The notes under the pieces are model-generated. The model was not told where the DNA came from and searched no databases. It saw only the letters and a program-made list of their open reading frames with translations. Source: Pseudomonadota bacterium (GTDB lineage: Bacteria > Pseudomonadota > Gammaproteobacteria > Legionellales > Legionellaceae). Taken from it: a stretch of 54,545 nucleotides of DNA. Every line of letters begins with the position of its first letter. Position 1 is the first letter of the stretch. Location of the stretch: positions 1 through 54,545 of the forward strand of contig JAGVJN010000021.1 of the NCBI GenBank assembly GCA_020051095.1. The letters are read 5' to 3'. Position numbers and translations under genes: made by a program. This document shows, one piece after another, positions 1-8,611 of this stretch.

Positions 1-200
1 AAAACAAAGGCGCTTTTACTAGCGAAAATGCCCTGATAAAGCTTATTTATTGTGCTTGCCAAAAAGTACTGGAAAAATGGAATCAACCCATGCACAATTT
101 GGCGCTTATCGCTTCCCATCTTCATATTTATTTTGAAGACCGTATGAACCTGAGACTTAGATAATCAATGAGGTGACACAGTTAGATGAACACTCTCTGT
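1..200 (+). mobile_element. Right end of an IS256-family insertion sequence (truncated by window edge)
   Basis: The window opens inside the element. The last 53 codons of a transposase are followed by a short tail containing GAGGTGACACAG, the kind of TGTCAC/GTGACA-containing terminal sequence seen at IS256-family ends. The left end lies outside the window, so the inverted repeat pair cannot be matched. The right boundary, near 190-200, is an estimate. Nothing else is recognisable between here and the end of fimV at 271. Confidence 0.6.
3..164 (+). CDS. IS256-family (mutator type) transposase, C-terminal fragment
   Basis: An open frame runs in from the left edge and stops at TAA 162-164. The 53 visible residues resemble the C-terminal tail of IS256/MULE-type DDE transposases: an N-E-N-A-L-I-K-L-I-Y segment, then K-W-N-Q-P-M-x-N-L-A, then a final I-Y-F-E-D-R. 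In this family the tail follows the last catalytic Glu and helps shape the RNase H-like core. The DDE residues themselves lie upstream and are not visible, so intactness cannot be judged. The identification rests on recalled family sequence. Confidence 0.72.
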   Translation, partial: NKGAFTSENALIKLIYCACQKVLEKWNQPMHNLALIASHLHIYFEDRMNLRLR

Positions 201-270
201 TTTTCCCTCGGGGCTGAACCTACAACTGATTATCACTGAATATCATGTAGCGAAATCTATTTTCTATTTC

Positions 271-3200
271 TTATAGATTTTTTATCAGCTTTTTGGCAGC
301 TTCTTTTTGGGCATCATCACCATACTCCAGAACCTCTTCTAGTGATTGCCGCGCGGATTCTTTGTCACCCATCGTGATATAGGTTTCAGCTAAAGATAAC
401 AATGTTTCCATTGCTTTTTTACTTTTAACTAACTTTTTCTTGTCCGCAGCGCTTTGTTTATCTGCTGAGTGACCAGTTGCTGATTCGACTAAATCAGCAA
501 GAGAAAATTCATTATCAATATTGAACTCTTCATCGATGTCATAAACGGGTATGTTATCTTCATCTAGTTCTGTCGCTTCTTCTTTTGATTTTTTAGCCCC
601 TACTTTTGGCGCTTTGACTTCTTCTTTCGGCTCTTTCGCCTCTTCTTCTAGCTCTTTCGCTTCTACTTTTGGCTCTTTGGGTTCTTCTTTTAGTTCTTTC
701 GCTTCTGCTTTTGGCTCTTTCGCTTCTGCTTTTGGCTCTTTTGCTTCTGCTTTTGGCTCTTTTGCTTCTGCTTTTGGCTCTTTTGCTTCTGCTTTTGGCT
801 CTTTTGCTTCTGCTTTTGGCTCTTTGGTTATCAGCTTATCCGCTTCATTGTTCTCTTTAGACAAATTATTCTTTTCAGTTTTTGATTTACTAGCCGCAAA
901 AATAGCATCTGTATCAATATCAAACTCAAGAAGATTCTCATCCTCTTCAGCGGGAGCCTCCTCAATTTTTTCTTTCTGAGATTTTGATTTTTCAATTGCT
1001 ACTTTTTCAAATGTCAGGCCTTCGTCATCACGCTCATCCTCTTTGGCATGGTCTGGCTGTTCAATATCCCCCTTATCTAATGAAGCTGCTACGGGGATAA
1101 TTGGGGTCGATTCAAACTCGATTGATTCGACACTTTCACTCTCTGTTGGTTCTGTGATTTGAGCTTGTGGTACGTCTGGAAGATTTTCAGCATGTTCTTG
1201 TTCTGCCTGGACTTCAGCTTCCTTCTCCGCTTGAGGAGTTTGTTTCAATGTGTCTTCTTCAATTTTGGCTTGTTGTTCAGCCAAATCCTTTTCTAAGGCA
1301 CTTAATTCTTCTGATAATTGCAGGCTATCATCACTTGATTCTTTGCTAATGGGCGAGGGGTTATCTTCTTCGGGCTCTTTTTGATTTTCGGATAAAGCCA
1401 CTGTACCTGCTGGGGATTTTTCCGTTTTTTGGCCTATATTGTTAGACACCTTTTTTTCGGTGGTTTTTTCGGGTTTTGGCGCTTCTTCGTTTGCAGATTT
1501 TCGACTGATTTTAACAGATACTTCTTCATCAGGCTCCACTTCATCTAACGCTTCATCTCTAGCCCCTTGTTTGATTTGAGCTAATTCACGATCGATATCC
1601 TCTGGTGAAATTACTGTAGCAGGCGTATCAATTTTGCGGATAGGTGACTTAGTAGCGCCAGATTGAGAACCTGTTTCTGAACCCTCTTCACTTGTTTTAA
1701 CTGGCTCTTCGGCTTTTGGTTGTGGGATTGGTTCTTCTATTTCTTCTTTAATCCTGGGCAGTTCTTTTTCGATACCATGTTTTCGACGCAAGTATAATGC
1801 TTGTAATTGTTCTCGATAATAATAACCACCAGCACCAGCAGATGCGGCAATTAATAGAAGAAAGATCCATAACCAAGGAAACTCACTTTCTACACCAACA
1901 GGACTGGATGTTTGCCCAGCAATTCCCTGCCTCGTCTTGATAAGAAGGCTCAATTGTTGTTTTAATTGTGCAATGTCTTGATCTCTCTGCGCCATTTTTT
2001 GTTGCAGCTGATTATTTGATTCCTTAAGCACCGTTAATTGTTGCTTCAGTCCTGAAACTGAGTCAGGAACAATCTCGGGGCTTACCTTCTCATTTACCGC
2101 TTTATCAGGTTGAGTAGAATCGAGTTGCTTTGAAGGAGCTTGGTTGTCTTTCACTTTCGCACCATCAAATTTCGCTGATTTCTTCTCAACTAACTTGGGT
2201 TGTTCAGGTTCAGGTTGAGGCTGATTAGAATGGCCAGCGATTGTGGGCAGTATGGAATCAGGCGACAAATTAAATAAAAGCGCACTTTTTTCTTGTTTTT
2301 GCGAAATCACAGACTTTGATTGGCCTTCCTGAGCAGTTTGCTCTCCTTTTGAAGTCTTGTCATCAGTAATGCCCTGCTCCTCTTGTTCAGGCTGATTGTC
2401 TGCTTTATCGGATGACTGATCTTCGTTTGGTTGTTCCTTCCCTGTCTCATCCAATGGCTTACTAGGTTTAGATATTTCTTCCAACTTACTATCAGGCGCA
2501 ATAACAATCCCTTTTGTATAGGGTGGGATAAGTACATGATCGATAGGCTGCTTAGTTGCCCAAGCTTTATCTTGTGCCGCGATTTCCTTAGCGGCCAAAT
2601 CTTTAGGAATTTGTGTTACATCATCATTAGAGGGTATTTTGAGTATTTTTCCTGCCATCAGTCCATTGATATTACCTTGTTTAAACGCAGTTAGATTTGC
2701 ACCATTGATTGCAAGGATCACTTGTTGTAACGTTGTGTTAGCAGTTACGTACCGTTGAGCGATTTGATAAATGTCTTCTTTACCTGTGGTTGGGCCATAG
2801 GATGACTCAGGCCGATTGATATCATCTTGGCTTGGAGAAACTGTCTTATCGACGTAAACTTCTTTTTCCACCACCCCTCTTTCTTTCCCTTTTTTTCCAT
2901 ATGGGAGCGATGAAGTGCGGTGTCCTAGCTCCGCCTTGATCTCATATTTGGGAGGATCTAAGAGCAAAGTATAGGCCCTATATAATTGACCGTTGGACCA
3001 CGCTAAGTCAACCACTAACTCAAGATAAGGTTCATTAATTCTTTCAGTCGATGTGATGACAATAACGGGCTCACCCTTTTCATTTTTTCTAACTTTGAGA
3101 TTTAACTTATCTAAATCATCATCGTAATTTAAGCCAATCCGTTCAAAATCGGCGAGGGATGCGACAGCAGCTTGGATACCAGTGAGAGGTACATCTCCCA

Positions 3201-3399
3201 CATCAATTAGTTTAATTTCACCATAAAAAGGCTGATTAAGATAAGATTTTATTTGCAAATCACCCATACCAAGAGAAAATGCGCTTGCAGAGAAAGACAA
3301 TAACGCCACATTTATAAAATTGAATTTCAAGCCTGGCTCCCTGGTGAAAAAAATAAAATTATTTTTTTTTAACATAGCACGCAGACCATGCTTTTTCAA
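271..3399 (-). CDS. fimV: FimV-like peptidoglycan-binding motility/polarity protein
   Basis: FimV proteins are inner-membrane polar hubs that affect type IV pilus secretin assembly, twitching and polar signalling. Visible in order: a hydrophobic signal region (residues about 26-42); the FimV N-terminal domain with its GMGDLQIKSYLNQPFYGEI start (45-152); a LysM-like segment (205-257); a predicted coiled coil (455-495); one membrane segment (507-528); a very acidic cytoplasmic region; a seven-residue tandem repeat, K-E-P-K-A-E-A (about 857-940); and the short C-terminal TPR-like FimV tail (last 50 residues). At 1042 residues the length is normal. The first possible start is TTG at 3399. ATG at 3373-3375 (1034 residues) also leaves a complete signal peptide, and neither has a good ribosome binding site. 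The gene stands alone, divergent from folD. A role in type IV pili fits pilSR elsewhere in the window. Confidence 0.88.
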   Translation of the reverse strand: MKKHGLRAMLKKNNFIFFTREPGLKFNFINVALLSFSASAFSLGMGDLQIKSYLNQPFYGEIKLIDVGDVPLTGIQAAVASLADFERIGLNYDDDLDKLNLKVRKNEKGEPVIVITSTERINEPYLELVVDLAWSNGQLYRAYTLLLDPPKYEIKAELGHRTSSLPYGKKGKERGVVEKEVYVDKTVSPSQDDINRPESSYGPTTGKEDIYQIAQRYVTANTTLQQVILAINGANLTAFKQGNINGLMAGKILKIPSNDDVTQIPKDLAAKEIAAQDKAWATKQPIDHVLIPPYTKGIVIAPDSKLEEISKPSKPLDETGKEQPNEDQSSDKADNQPEQEEQGITDDKTSKGEQTAQEGQSKSVISQKQEKSALLFNLSPDSILPTIAGHSNQPQPEPEQPKLVEKKSAKFDGAKVKDNQAPSKQLDSTQPDKAVNEKVSPEIVPDSVSGLKQQLTVLKESNNQLQQKMAQRDQDIAQLKQQLSLLIKTRQGIAGQTSSPVGVESEFPWLWIFLLLIAASAGAGGYYYREQLQALYLRRKHGIEKELPRIKEEIEEPIPQPKAEEPVKTSEEGSETGSQSGATKSPIRKIDTPATVISPEDIDRELAQIKQGARDEALDEVEPDEEVSVKISRKSANEEAPKPEKTTEKKVSNNIGQKTEKSPAGTVALSENQKEPEEDNPSPISKESSDDSLQLSEELSALEKDLAEQQAKIEEDTLKQTPQAEKEAEVQAEQEHAENLPDVPQAQITEPTESESVESIEFESTPIIPVAASLDKGDIEQPDHAKEDERDDEGLTFEKVAIEKSKSQKEKIEEAPAEEDENLLEFDIDTDAIFAASKSKTEKNNLSKENNEADKLITKEPKAEAKEPKAEAKEPKAEAKEPKAEAKEPKAEAKEPKAEAKELKEEPKEPKVEAKELEEEAKEPKEEVKAPKVGAKKSKEEATELDEDNIPVYDIDEEFNIDNEFSLADLVESATGHSADKQSAADKKKLVKSKKAMETLLSLAETYITMGDKESARQSLEEVLEYGDDAQKEAAKKLIKNL
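585..830 (-). repeat. 21-bp tandem repeat inside fimV
   Basis: About six nearly identical 21-bp units, each encoding K-E-P-K-A-E-A, are followed by about five degenerate units (for example ELKEEPK, EPKVEAK, EPKEEVK). Identity is highest toward 710-830 and decays toward 585. This gradient is expected for an array that grows and shrinks by slippage while its older end drifts. Because the unit is a multiple of three, copy-number change would keep the reading frame. Confidence 0.9.
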
Positions 3400-3485
3400 G
3401 CTAACTTATTGTATTTGAATCAAGTTTTAAACCAGAATGATAAAAAAATGGCAATTTCATTCGATTAATAACTGTTTTTACGTGT

Positions 3486-3515
3486 TTGAAATTGCTAAAA
3501 TCCAGATTTTATATT
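3486..3515 (+). promoter_or_regulatory. Putative sigma-70 promoter of folD
   Basis: A -35 TTGAAA (3486-3491) and a -10 TATATT (3510-3515) are separated by 18 bp. Each differs from consensus at one base. Transcription would start near 3521, only a few bases before the folD ATG at 3527, giving a very short leader. The position argues against the longer upstream reading of folD. Confidence 0.5.
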
Positions 3516-3526
3516 TGGAATCAACT

Positions 3527-4396
3527 ATGTCCACAGTTATTTTAGATGGAAAGTTATTAGCTGAAAAAAAGAAGGTTTTGCTCAAGCAAGACGTTGACAA
3601 TTTTCAAACGACCTACCACAAGTCGATTACTTTGGCTGTTATATTAGTTGGAAATGACCCTGCCTCCTCAATTTATGTGAACCATAAACAAAAAGCATGC
3701 CAAGCTATTGGGATATCATCAAAATTTATTAGCCTGGACAGTCATATTAGTCAGGCTGAACTACTTTCGGTTATTGACTCATTAAACCATGATCCAACCA
3801 TACACGGCATTCTCGTGCAATTACCGCTCCCCAGTCATATCAGCAAAGACAAAATCATTCAATCAATTTCAGTCAATAAAGATGTCGATGGGTTTCATCC
3901 TTATAATACCGGACTACTTGCTCAAGGACTTAAATGCTTAAGACCCTGCACCCCCAAAGGTGTCATGGAATTATTATCAGCCTATGATTTATTGGTAAAA
4001 AGTAAGAATGCCGTTATTGTTGGTGCATCTAATATTGTCGGTCGTCCAATGGCATGGGAGTTACTTAAAGAATATGCAACGCCTACCATATGTCATCGCA
4101 AAACAAAGAACTTAAAAAGGCACATAGAGCAAGCGGATATTGTCATCAGTGCAACCGGGAACCGAGAAGCAGTAAACAGTGATTGGCTGCAACCGGGGCA
4201 AATAGTCATCGATGTCGGTATACACAGGCTGCCTTCGGGAAAATTATGTGGCGATATTGACTTTGAAAAGGCGGTTTCGAAGGGTGTCGCAGCAATCACA
4301 CCCGTTCCGGGTGGTGTGGGACCTATGACAGTAGTATGCTTACTTGAAAATACGATTCAAGCAGCTCTAGAAATGAACGCAGGTGTGCAATTGTAG
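3527..4396 (+). CDS. folD: Bifunctional methylenetetrahydrofolate dehydrogenase/cyclohydrolase
   Basis: FolD interconverts 5,10-methylene-, methenyl- and 10-formyl-tetrahydrofolate in the cytoplasm, using NADP. The protein (289 residues, normal length) shows the substrate-site Y-V-x-H-K with its catalytic Lys, HGILVQLPLP, KDVDGFHPYN, the PCTPKGVMELL segment, the nucleotide-binding GASNIVGRPM, and the C-terminal PVPGGVGPMTV. The frame is open further upstream to 3437, but those 30 residues match nothing in the family and the likely promoter lies inside them, so I place the start at 3527. The gene converges on frr. Confidence 0.95.
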   Translation: MSTVILDGKLLAEKKKVLLKQDVDNFQTTYHKSITLAVILVGNDPASSIYVNHKQKACQAIGISSKFISLDSHISQAELLSVIDSLNHDPTIHGILVQLPLPSHISKDKIIQSISVNKDVDGFHPYNTGLLAQGLKCLRPCTPKGVMELLSAYDLLVKSKNAVIVGASNIVGRPMAWELLKEYATPTICHRKTKNLKRHIEQADIVISATGNREAVNSDWLQPGQIVIDVGIHRLPSGKLCGDIDFEKAVSKGVAAITPVPGGVGPMTVVCLLENTIQAALEMNAGVQL

Positions 4397-4416
4397 GGTC
4401 GCCCATACAATTGCAC
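4385..4416. terminator. Hairpin between convergent folD and frr
   Basis: A perfect 11-bp inverted repeat (GTGCAATTGTA and its complement) with a 10-nt loop overlaps the folD stop codon and sits 5 bp before the frr stop. Neither side has a T-run, so it may be a shared 3'-end structure rather than a classical intrinsic terminator. Confidence 0.5.
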
Positions 4417-4421
4417 ATCAC

Positions 4422-4979
4422 CTAGATTTCCATCAAATCCTTTTCTTTAGAAGCTAATACTTCATCAACGTGGTGAATGTATTTGTCTGTTAATTTTTGC
4501 ATATCCTCTGTGGCTTTCCTTTCTTCGTCCTCAGAGATCGCTTTTTCTTTTACCAATTCCTTAAATTGGGTATTCGCATCCCGACGAATGTTTCGAATCG
4601 CAACCCGACCCTGCTCACCTTCAGAGCGCACTACTTTTATAAGTTCCTTGCGTCTTTCTTCGGTTAACGGCGGCATGGGTACACGAATCGCCGAACCTGC
4701 TGACGAAGGGTTTAATCCCAAACCGGAATCCATAATTGCTTTTTCAATCGTAGCGACCAATGCCTTTTCCCACGGGGTTATCAATAACGTCCTGGGATCG
4801 GATGCTGTGACACTGGCGACCTGATTAAGAGGCGTTGGATTTCCATAATAATCAATTACGACGTGGTCTAATAAACCAACATTTGCACGGCCCGTTCTTA
4901 CTTTAGTTAATTCAGAGGATAAGTTTTCAACGCTTTTCTTCATACGCGCTTCTGCGTCTTTTTGAATATCTTTAATCAT
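4422..4979 (-). CDS. frr: Ribosome recycling factor
   Basis: RRF splits post-termination ribosomes together with EF-G. The 185 residues match the usual length. Visible features are the N-terminal M-I-K-D-I-x-K-D-A-E-x-R-M-K-K-S start, the K-V-R-T-G-R-A hallmark, D-Y-Y-G-N-P-T-P-L, the [13 protein letters not shown] core and a long helical C-terminus. I chose ATG 4977-4979, which overlaps the end of pyrH by 8 bp, over an in-frame ATG five codons upstream. It is the last gene of the rpsB-tsf-pyrH-frr operon. The usual downstream neighbour uppS is absent. Confidence 0.96.
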   Translation of the reverse strand: MIKDIQKDAEARMKKSVENLSSELTKVRTGRANVGLLDHVVIDYYGNPTPLNQVASVTASDPRTLLITPWEKALVATIEKAIMDSGLGLNPSSAGSAIRVPMPPLTEERRKELIKVVRSEGEQGRVAIRNIRRDANTQFKELVKEKAISEDEERKATEDMQKLTDKYIHHVDEVLASKEKDLMEI

Positions 4980-5706
4980 TGTTTGCTCCCACAATGGTTC
5001 CTATTTTTTCACCCTGAACAATCTTTTTTAATGCCCCATCCGTATGTAAATCAAATACTTGCAAAGGCATATTTTGCTCTTGACATAAACAAATAGCAGT
5101 TAAATCCATAACTTGCAACCCTTGTTGCAGCACATCATTGTACGTAAGAAAATCGTACTTTGTTGCATTTGGGTTTGATTTTGGATCAGCGGTATACACA
5201 CCATCAACATTCGTGGCTTTGATAACTAGGTCAGCACCAATTTCAATTGCCCGTAGGCAGGCTGCTGTATCAGTTGTAAAAAAAGGATTCCCCGTACCAG
5301 CTGCAAATATTACCACATGGCCATTTCTAAGATGCGTGATTGCCTTTCGTCGATGATAAGGGTCAACAACACCCAACATTGGAATAGCCGACATAATTCG
5401 TGAAGGTAGATCAATTCGTTCAAGTGCATCACGTAAGGCAAGTGCGTTCATAACAGTTGCTAACATACCCATATGATCGCCAGTCACCCTTCCGATACCC
5501 GCCGCTGATAATGCTTTACCTCGGAATAAATTACCGCCTCCAACAACTAATCCAACTTCGACACCCATGCTAACAAGCTCAGCGACTTCATTAGCTATTT
5601 TATCTAAAACAGCTGGGTCAATACCAAATTGAGATTGACCCATCAATGCTTCACCACTGTATTTAAGTAGTATTCGCTTATATTTCAACGTTGACTCATT
5701 CTTCAT
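4972..5706 (-). CDS. pyrH: UMP kinase (uridylate kinase)
   Basis: PyrH phosphorylates UMP to UDP and belongs to the amino-acid-kinase fold, unlike eukaryotic UMP kinases. The 244 residues show the K-Y-S-G-E-A-L start, the [10 protein letters not shown] glycine loop, [25 protein letters not shown] and the ATP-site K-A-T-N-V-D-G-V-Y. Its ATG overlaps the tsf stop in an ATGA arrangement, so translation is probably coupled to tsf. Confidence 0.96.
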   Translation of the reverse strand: MKNESTLKYKRILLKYSGEALMGQSQFGIDPAVLDKIANEVAELVSMGVEVGLVVGGGNLFRGKALSAAGIGRVTGDHMGMLATVMNALALRDALERIDLPSRIMSAIPMLGVVDPYHRRKAITHLRNGHVVIFAAGTGNPFFTTDTAACLRAIEIGADLVIKATNVDGVYTADPKSNPNATKYDFLTYNDVLQQGLQVMDLTAICLCQEQNMPLQVFDLHTDGALKKIVQGEKIGTIVGANND

Positions 5707-6581
5707 TGATCTCGAACCTGTGCCATGACTTCTTCAACAAAATTATCTTCTTTTGCTTCAATGCCTTCGCCCACTTCAAAACGAATAAATTGCGCTACAT
5801 CAGCATTTTTCTCTTTCAAAAGCTGACTGACTTTCTTATTAGGATCTTTTACAAAAGGTTGTCCTAATAAACTGACTTCATCAATGAATTTATTCAATCT
5901 GCCCTCAATCATTTTTGCAATGATCTCTTCTGGCTTACCGCTTTCACGCGCTTGTGCAGTATATATTTCACGCTCATTTTCAATAGCTTCTGCTGATACT
6001 TGGTTGGAATTAACGACCATTGGCTTACTAGCCGCGACATGCATCGCCAGATCTTTTGCTAATGTTTCGTCTCCTGAATTCATGCCAACTAAGACACCAA
6101 TTCGGCTACCATGTAAGTAACAGCCAATGACGCTATCAGCACTCATACTTACCATACGGCGAATTTGGATATTTTCTCCAATTTTAGCGACGAGCTGTTG
6201 TCTCGCTTCTTCAACCGTTTGACCATCGGCTATTGGCAAGCCACTTAGCTCAGCAACTGAGCTTGCGTTGTGCTTTAGTGCAACCGTTGCAGCTTTGTTT
6301 GCAAAGCTAACAAAGTTTTCATCTCGAGCAACGAAGTCAGTCTCACTGTTAACCTCAATCATCATAGCCTGTTTTTTATCATTTGATAATGCAACAACTA
6401 CAGCACCATCCGCTGCAATACGACCTGCTTTTTTATCTGCTTTAGCTTGGCCAGCTTTGCGCATTTCAGTAATTGCTTTGTCGATATCGCCATCCGTAAT
6501 TTCTAAGAATTTTTTACATTCCATCATACCTGCACCGGTCATTTGACGGAGTTGGGCAACTTGTTTTGCTGAAATAGCCAT
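5703..6581 (-). CDS. tsf: Translation elongation factor Ts
   Basis: EF-Ts is the nucleotide exchange factor for EF-Tu. The 292-residue protein has the N-terminal UBA-like module with [16 protein letters not shown], the [13 protein letters not shown] contact region with the Asp/Phe pair that inserts into EF-Tu, and the duplicated core subdomains. It begins 98 bp after rpsB, with a strong hairpin in the gap that may attenuate read-through. It overlaps pyrH by 4 bp at the other end. Confidence 0.97.
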   Translation of the reverse strand: MAISAKQVAQLRQMTGAGMMECKKFLEITDGDIDKAITEMRKAGQAKADKKAGRIAADGAVVVALSNDKKQAMMIEVNSETDFVARDENFVSFANKAATVALKHNASSVAELSGLPIADGQTVEEARQQLVAKIGENIQIRRMVSMSADSVIGCYLHGSRIGVLVGMNSGDETLAKDLAMHVAASKPMVVNSNQVSAEAIENEREIYTAQARESGKPEEIIAKMIEGRLNKFIDEVSLLGQPFVKDPNKKVSQLLKEKNADVAQFIRFEVGEGIEAKEDNFVEEVMAQVRDQ

Positions 6582-6604
6582 TCGATTATTCCTCCAGAGA
6601 TACT

Positions 6605-6648
6605 AAAAAGGGGGCTTGTTCTGGTTTTAACACCATCGACAGCCCCCT
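6605..6648 (-). terminator. Partial terminator/attenuator between rpsB and tsf
   Basis: Reading on the minus strand from rpsB, an 8-bp GC-rich stem (AGGGGGCT with AGCCCCCT, arms 6609-6616 and 6641-6648) is followed by TTTTT (6605-6609). The loop is 24 nt. A leaky terminator here would set the S2 to EF-Ts ratio, as reported for the equivalent gap in E. coli. Confidence 0.6.
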
Positions 6649-6679
6649 CTTTAATTCATTTCATAGTTTATTCACTTGC

Positions 6680-7765
6680 TTACTTTTTAGTGTCTTTTGC
6701 TTTTGTTGTGGATGTTTTTTTCGCGTTAGTTTCAGTCTTTTTTTCAGCTTTGGCTACAGGCTTAGCTTCCGCTTTGGCCTTAGTGGCCGCCTTTGGGTTA
6801 GCTGCTGCTTTTGGTTTGGCTTCAGCTTTAGACTTTTCTTCTACCTTCGGCTTGGCTTCAGATTTCGCTTTTGTTTTGGCCTTTGCAACCTTTTCTTCAG
6901 CTTGTTCATCCTCAACATCTACTTTAGCTTTTGCTTTAGGCTTTTCTTCTACCTTAGCTTCTGACTTCTTAGCCTGTTTTTCAGCAACCTGTTCTTCAGA
7001 TTTAGCCTTTGACTTCGGTTTTGCACCCGAATCACTTTCACTTTCTTCGGCATATTCTGATTCACTGGAATCTTCTTGTCCTGGGCTCGATTTTCTTGCC
7101 TTTAGAATCGTATCAGCTACGGCACGAACATAGATATCAATTGCTCTCATTGAATCATCGTTACCAGGAATGACATAATCAACCAAATCAGGGTCGTTAT
7201 TGGTGTCGACAACGCCGATAACTGGAATTCTCAAACGTCGTGCTTCTTGGACAGCGATGTTCTCAAATCCAACATCAATAATAAAAAGAGCATCAGGCAA
7301 GCCGCCCATGTTCTCTATACCACCCAAACTACGCTCTAGTTTGTCCAGCTCTCGATTTAGCATCAAGGCTTCTTTCTTAATCATTTTATCGAAATCACCC
7401 CGATCACGCATGTCTTTCAATTCTTTTAATCGAAATATAGACTGTCGGACTGTTTTATAGTTGGTTAGCATCCCACCAAGCCAACGATGGTCGACAAACG
7501 GCATACCGCATCGCGCTGCGTGAGTGCGAATGCTTTCTTGTGCCGCACGTTTTGTACCAACAAATAAAATCTTTGCTTTATTAGCAGCTAGCTTAGCAAT
7601 ATAATCCAATGTTGTTTGAAACATTGGCATTGTTTTTTCAAGGTTGATAATGTGTATTTTATTGCGTGAACCAAAAATATACTCAGCCATTTTTGGATTC
7701 CAGTAGCGCGTTCTGTGACCAAAATGCGCGCCCGCTTCTAACAGTTCTTTCATGCTTACAGACAT
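6680..7765 (-). CDS. rpsB: 30S ribosomal protein S2 with long Lys/Ala-rich C-terminal tail
   Basis: Residues 1 to about 226 are a complete S2: [22 protein letters not shown] at the N-terminus, then [30 protein letters not shown], and [20 protein letters not shown] near the end. The family is normally about 240-260 residues. Here about 135 more follow: a Ser/Glu/Asp linker (about 227-245), then a low-complexity region of Lys, Ala, Glu and Pro ([12 protein letters not shown] and similar). The stretch ends in T-T-K-A-K-D-T-K-K. It resembles the basic tails of histone H1-like or AlgP proteins rather than any folded domain. A clear AGGAG lies upstream of the ATG. The gene heads the operon and has its own promoter and leader. 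Confidence 0.95.
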   Translation of the reverse strand: MSVSMKELLEAGAHFGHRTRYWNPKMAEYIFGSRNKIHIINLEKTMPMFQTTLDYIAKLAANKAKILFVGTKRAAQESIRTHAARCGMPFVDHRWLGGMLTNYKTVRQSIFRLKELKDMRDRGDFDKMIKKEALMLNRELDKLERSLGGIENMGGLPDALFIIDVGFENIAVQEARRLRIPVIGVVDTNNDPDLVDYVIPGNDDSMRAIDIYVRAVADTILKARKSSPGQEDSSESEYAEESESDSGAKPKSKAKSEEQVAEKQAKKSEAKVEEKPKAKAKVDVEDEQAEEKVAKAKTKAKSEAKPKVEEKSKAEAKPKAAANPKAATKAKAEAKPVAKAEKKTETNAKKTSTTKAKDTKK

Positions 7766-7833
7766 AATTACTCCTGGGTTATGCTTCCACGCTCCCCATG
7801 TGATACCCGAATGTCAAATCTTCAGGACCCAAC

Positions 7834-7854
7834 CACATGTTTCGAAAACGTGTG
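7834..7854 (-). promoter_or_regulatory. Hairpin in the rpsB leader
   Basis: CACA-C-GTTT and AAAC-A-TGTG pair across a TCG loop (8 of 9 positions) about 70 nt upstream of the rpsB ATG, inside the predicted transcript. S2 leaders in gammaproteobacteria carry structured RNA through which S2 represses its own operon, and this is a candidate for that element. I have not matched it to a covariance model. Confidence 0.4.
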
Positions 7855-7873
7855 AGTCGTTAAATGCCCCGCT

Positions 7874-7902
7874 TTTATATCACAACACAGCATTTTTAGC
7901 AA
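7874..7902 (-). promoter_or_regulatory. Putative sigma-70 promoter of rpsB-tsf-pyrH-frr
   Basis: On the minus strand, -35 TTGCTA (7897-7902) and -10 TATAAA (7874-7879) are separated by exactly 17 bp. The predicted leader is about 100 nt, long enough to hold the hairpin at 7834-7854. Confidence 0.6.
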
Positions 7903-7948
7903 TTAAATTCATCTATTTCTCGAATGTATATAGCCCTATCAGTTGTCA

Positions 7949-7976
7949 TTGCATTTTAATTAACAGCTTCTATACT
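7949..7976 (+). promoter_or_regulatory. Putative promoter of the Spy-like gene
   Basis: TTGCAT, 16 bp, TATACT. The -10 is good and the -35 is weak. It sits 36 bp before the ATG at 8012. Confidence 0.4.
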
Positions 7977-8011
7977 TGTATTGATAAAAAAATCAAAATA
8001 AGGAAATTATT

Positions 8012-8455
8012 ATGAATAAGCGTCCCACATTAATCGCAATGTTGTTTTTATTATTTTTCTTTATGCAACCAACACTGGTACATTCCCAACCTGACGCATC
8101 TCAATCAGGTCAAACGGCTAAAATGGATTGGCAAAAAGAACTTGGTTTAACCACTGAACAAACAGATAAAATCAAACAAATTAAAGACGCAAGCTATGAC
8201 GATATGAAAGAATATCGTGTGCAAAAATGGGGGCTATACAAAAAAATGGTCATGATGAGCCATAACAAAGAAATTGACGAACAGAAATTGAAATCATTAA
8301 TTTCTGATATGAATACCATTTCAGAAAAGATGATGCGTCAAGAAATAAAGATGAAGCATGACATCTATATGGTTCTCACGCCCGATCAAAAAACAAAAAT
8401 GGATCAAATGATGCAGGCACGATTGAAAGAGATGGAAAAAGTATATGGTCAGTAA
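8012..8455 (+). CDS. Spy/CpxP-like periplasmic LTxxQ-motif protein
   Basis: The protein has 147 residues. The N-terminus is a signal peptide: a basic start, a hydrophobic run and a likely cleavage after V-H-S (residue about 25). The mature part is Met-, Lys- and Gln-rich and predicted all-helical, with two LTxxQ-type motifs (L-T-T-E-Q near 46 and L-T-P-D-Q near 121) separated by about 75 residues. That is the Spy/CpxP layout of periplasmic chaperones and stress sensors. The sequence is too diverged to choose between Spy, CpxP and related metal-resistance proteins. An AAGGA lies 7-8 nt upstream. It is monocistronic, divergent from rpsB. Confidence 0.75.
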   Translation: MNKRPTLIAMLFLLFFFMQPTLVHSQPDASQSGQTAKMDWQKELGLTTEQTDKIKQIKDASYDDMKEYRVQKWGLYKKMVMMSHNKEIDEQKLKSLISDMNTISEKMMRQEIKMKHDIYMVLTPDQKTKMDQMMQARLKEMEKVYGQ

Positions 8456-8491
8456 AATAGCGCCCATGCGTATATAATTATTTTCTTACTT

Positions 8492-8510
8492 CCGGGCTTA
8501 TCAAGCCCGG
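8492..8510 (+). terminator. Perfect hairpin after the Spy-like gene
   Basis: CCGGGCTT and AAGCCCGG pair around an ATC loop 37 bp after the stop codon. Only a weak T-rich stretch follows, so termination efficiency is uncertain. Confidence 0.5.
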
Positions 8511-8611
8511 GAGAAGCTTTAATTTTGTTTATCCTTTTTGTTGCAAAGACTTGCTGCTAACAACTCGCCAAGCTATTATCCTTTATGAACCGTTTATAAT
8601 TTTAAAAAACA

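Noticed and set aside
551..979. Long repetitive + strand open frame with F-G-S-F-A-S-A units, opposite fimV
   Set aside because: It is the antisense of the 21-bp repeat array; low-complexity repeats on one strand give a matching open frame on the other. fimV has recognisable domains.
3437..3526. N-terminal extension of FolD by 30 residues
   Set aside because: No family similarity, and the likely promoter lies within it.
6690..7133. 147-codon + strand open frame opposite the rpsB tail
   Set aside because: The complement of Lys/Ala-rich codons; no ribosome binding site and no family features.
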